6,530 nucleotides of DNA from assembly GCA_900552985.1 (NCBI GenBank), contig USBP01000083.1, positions 1 to 6,530 on the forward strand, written 5' to 3'. Made by a program: the position numbers and the translations under genes. Position 1 is the first letter of the stretch, and each line of letters opens with the position of its first letter. Of the stretch, positions 5,301-6,530 are shown one piece after another. The notes beneath the pieces were generated by a model. That model did no database searches. It saw nothing but the letters and a program-made list of their open reading frames with translations, and was not told where the DNA came from. This DNA is from an uncultured Oscillospiraceae bacterium. GTDB taxonomy: Bacteria > Bacillota > Clostridia > Oscillospirales > Acutalibacteraceae.

Positions 5301-5819
5301 GTGAAACGCCGAATCAAAACCACTTTTCCCCGCGCTGCTCAAAAAAAATTTTTAACTCCCTGTTTTGTTGCCCTGTTGGGTGCAACAAAACAGGGAGTTT
5401 TCCGTATAGGTGAAACCACCTGTTGAAAGGAGCTGCATGGCATACGCCTCCTGGAGCGGGACGACGTACGCACAGAAATTGAGCGGCTGGAAAAAAGGCT
5501 GCAAACGGCACAAGAAATCCGCGATGGTTACCGCCGGCTGGCCTTTGGGCCGGTCACAGATGCAATCCACTTACTCTTTCTAGAGGAAGCGCCCGCCCCC
5601 GGCCAGCTGGAAAAGATGGATCTTTTCCCAATTGCGGAAATCAAACGCCCGAGGGCGGGCGGCATTGAGATCAAATTTTTTGATCGACTCAAGGCATTGG
5701 AAAGGCTATCACAGCTGGAGGAGCAAGCTGCACAGAATGGCGCGCTCCCGTTTTATGAAGCGTTGGAAAAGGGGGCCTGCGCCCTGCGGGAGGAGGCCTT
5801 TGTCAGTGAAGGGAAATGA
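5301..5819 (+). pseudogene. Phage terminase small subunit-like gene interrupted by an in-frame TGA
   Basis: GTG 5301, preceded by GGAGG at 5286-5290, opens a frame of 41 codons ending at TGA 5424-5426. The same frame then continues open to TGA 5817-5819, giving 172 codon positions in total. The N-terminal part (AAQKKFL then LGATKQGVFRIG, 12-37) resembles the DNA-binding HTH of small terminases. The part after the stop (IRLLERDDVRTEIERLEKRL, then LFPIAEIKRP...GGIEIKFFDRLKALERL at about 108-137) resembles the C-terminal region of Firmicute small terminases as I know them. The small subunit recognises phage DNA and recruits the large subunit. The last 14 bases overlap the large-subunit gene, the normal terS-terL arrangement. 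The single TGA is best read as a nonsense mutation (or a sequencing error). Recoding is possible but unsupported. The family assignment is from pattern and context, without a database match. Confidence 0.6.
5354..5399. repeat. Perfect 18-bp inverted repeat inside the 5' part of the small terminase gene
   Basis: AACTCCCTGTTTTGTTGC (5354-5371) is followed by a 10-nt loop and its exact reverse complement (5382-5399), then TTTTCC on the + strand. On the - strand the stem is followed by AAAAATTTTTTTT. It could terminate transcription in either direction, yet it lies within the reading frame that starts at GTG 5301. It encodes about residues 18-33 of that frame. Confidence 0.75.
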
Positions 5820-6530
5820 GCTTCTCTTTGCGCCTTTTTCTCCAAAGCAGCTGGCGGTGCTGACCTGGTGGTGCCGTACCAGCCCGTTTTGTTCATACGA
5901 CAGCATTCTCTGCGACGGCGCGGTCCGCAGCGGCAAAACCATGTGCATGTCCCTCTCCTTTATTGCGTGGGCGTTCCATCAGTTCTCCGGCGTCAGCTTC
6001 GCCATTTGCGGCAAAACGATCGCCTCTTTGCGGCGCAATGTTGTGCAGCCGCTTCTGCCCGTATTGCGTGCACTTGGGTTTTCCTGCACGGAAAAGCTGT
6101 CGCAGCACTATCTGGAAATCAGCCGCGGCGGCCGACAAAACCGGTTCTATCTCTTTGGCGGGCGTGATGAATCCTCCGCCTCGCTCATCCAGGGCATGAC
6201 GCTTGGCGGCGTTCTGCTTGATGAGGTAGCTCTTATGCCGCGCTCCTTCGTAGAGCAGGCGCTCGCACGCTGCTCCATGGAGGGCTCCAAATTCTGGTTC
6301 AACTGCAATCCGGAGCACCCGCAGCACTGGTTTTATGAGGAGTGGGTCCTCCGGGCGAGGGAAAAGAACTGCCTTTACCTGCACTTCACTATGCGCGATA
6401 ATCCATCCCTCTCCCCTGCGATGCTCGCCCGCTATGAGAGCCTTTACAGCGGCGCCTTCTATGAACGCTTTGTGGAGGGGAAATGGGCTGCAGCACAGGG
6501 GCTGGTCTACCCAATGTTTGGCAGCCATAT
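5806..6530 (+). CDS. terL: Phage terminase large subunit, ATPase domain (3' partial)
   Basis: The frame runs from GTG 5806 to the window end, giving 241 residues. The ATPase (packaging motor) domain is clear: an adenine-binding-type LxFAPFSPKQ near 7-15, Walker A GAVRSGKT at 38-45, Walker B GVLLDE at 135-140 with catalytic Glu140, and a motif III/coupling-type FWFNCNP at 163-169. The C-terminal nuclease domain lies beyond the window. In the family this protein drives ATP-dependent DNA translocation into the prohead and cuts the concatemer. I chose GTG 5806 because GGAGG (5792-5796) is 9 nt upstream and the 14-bp overlap with the small-subunit frame is typical of coupled terminase genes. No stop or frameshift is seen in the visible part, so this gene looks intact even though its partner is interrupted. 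Confidence 0.92.
   Translation, partial: MKGNELLFAPFSPKQLAVLTWWCRTSPFCSYDSILCDGAVRSGKTMCMSLSFIAWAFHQFSGVSFAICGKTIASLRRNVVQPLLPVLRALGFSCTEKLSQHYLEISRGGRQNRFYLFGGRDESSASLIQGMTLGGVLLDEVALMPRSFVEQALARCSMEGSKFWFNCNPEHPQHWFYEEWVLRAREKNCLYLHFTMRDNPSLSPAMLARYESLYSGAFYERFVEGKWAAAQGLVYPMFGSH

Noticed and set aside
5424..5460. Selenocysteine recoding of TGA 5424 (a short AGGAG/CTCCT stem follows)
   Set aside because: The stem is weak and starts only 2 nt after the TGA. Terminase small subunits are not known selenoproteins, so a nonsense mutation is simpler.
5437..5583. 48-aa frame with a good ribosome binding site (AAAGGAG before ATG 5437)
   Set aside because: The translation has no resemblance to anything and is out of frame with the small-terminase sequence. 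I treat the site as chance, although it could affect reinitiation.
5893..6528. 211-aa open frame on the - strand
   Set aside because: It lies antisense to the terminase large-subunit ATPase domain, which has clear Walker motifs. The antisense translation has no recognisable domain, so it is a shadow frame.
1..6530. CRISPR arrays, tRNA/rRNA genes and insertion sequences
   Set aside because: No regularly spaced repeats, tRNA-like cloverleaf, rRNA sequence or transposase was seen on either strand.

Overview
The window reads like a chromosome segment of a moderately GC-rich, Gram-positive anaerobe, most likely a gut-type Clostridia/Oscillospirales relative. This rests on the C-terminus of an Rnf-complex ferredoxin subunit, strong AGGAGG-type ribosome binding sites, GTG/TTG starts and an MgtE magnesium channel. 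No taxonomic marker gene is present, so the placement is an inference. TGA is an ordinary stop in the intact genes.

Left part (1-2967, all + strand): the 3' end of rnfB is followed after 37 bp by two tandem paralogous Asp-box (BNR) beta-propeller proteins of the sialidase-like superfamily, closed by a hairpin terminator. The first copy has no signal peptide; the second has a hydrophobic leader. They share long identical blocks, and one 107-bp stretch differs at only 10 positions, so they arose by duplication and may still exchange sequence.

Middle (2968-5200): an AT-rich, hairpin-rich intergenic region with repeated ATTTGCA motifs precedes a solitary 77-aa Cro/C1-type HTH regulator (+). This gene converges, through a shared hairpin terminator, on mgtE (-). 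mgtE starts at a TTG codon and is preceded by a leader of roughly 220 nt driven by a good sigma-A promoter. The leader has a terminator-like element followed by a hairpin that buries the mgtE Shine-Dalgarno sequence. This looks like riboswitch-type control, but I could not recognise the M-box expected for magnesium genes.

Right part (5201-6530, + strand): a phage DNA-packaging module begins abruptly, divergent from mgtE. It has a terminase small-subunit-like gene interrupted by one in-frame TGA and carrying a perfect 18-bp inverted repeat in its 5' coding part. An overlapping terminase large-subunit gene (Walker A and B present) runs off the window. No integrase or attachment site is visible. 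The simplest reading is a prophage or prophage remnant.

The points most worth a second look are the mgtE leader, the TGA-interrupted small terminase with its internal hairpin, and the duplicated sialidase-like pair.
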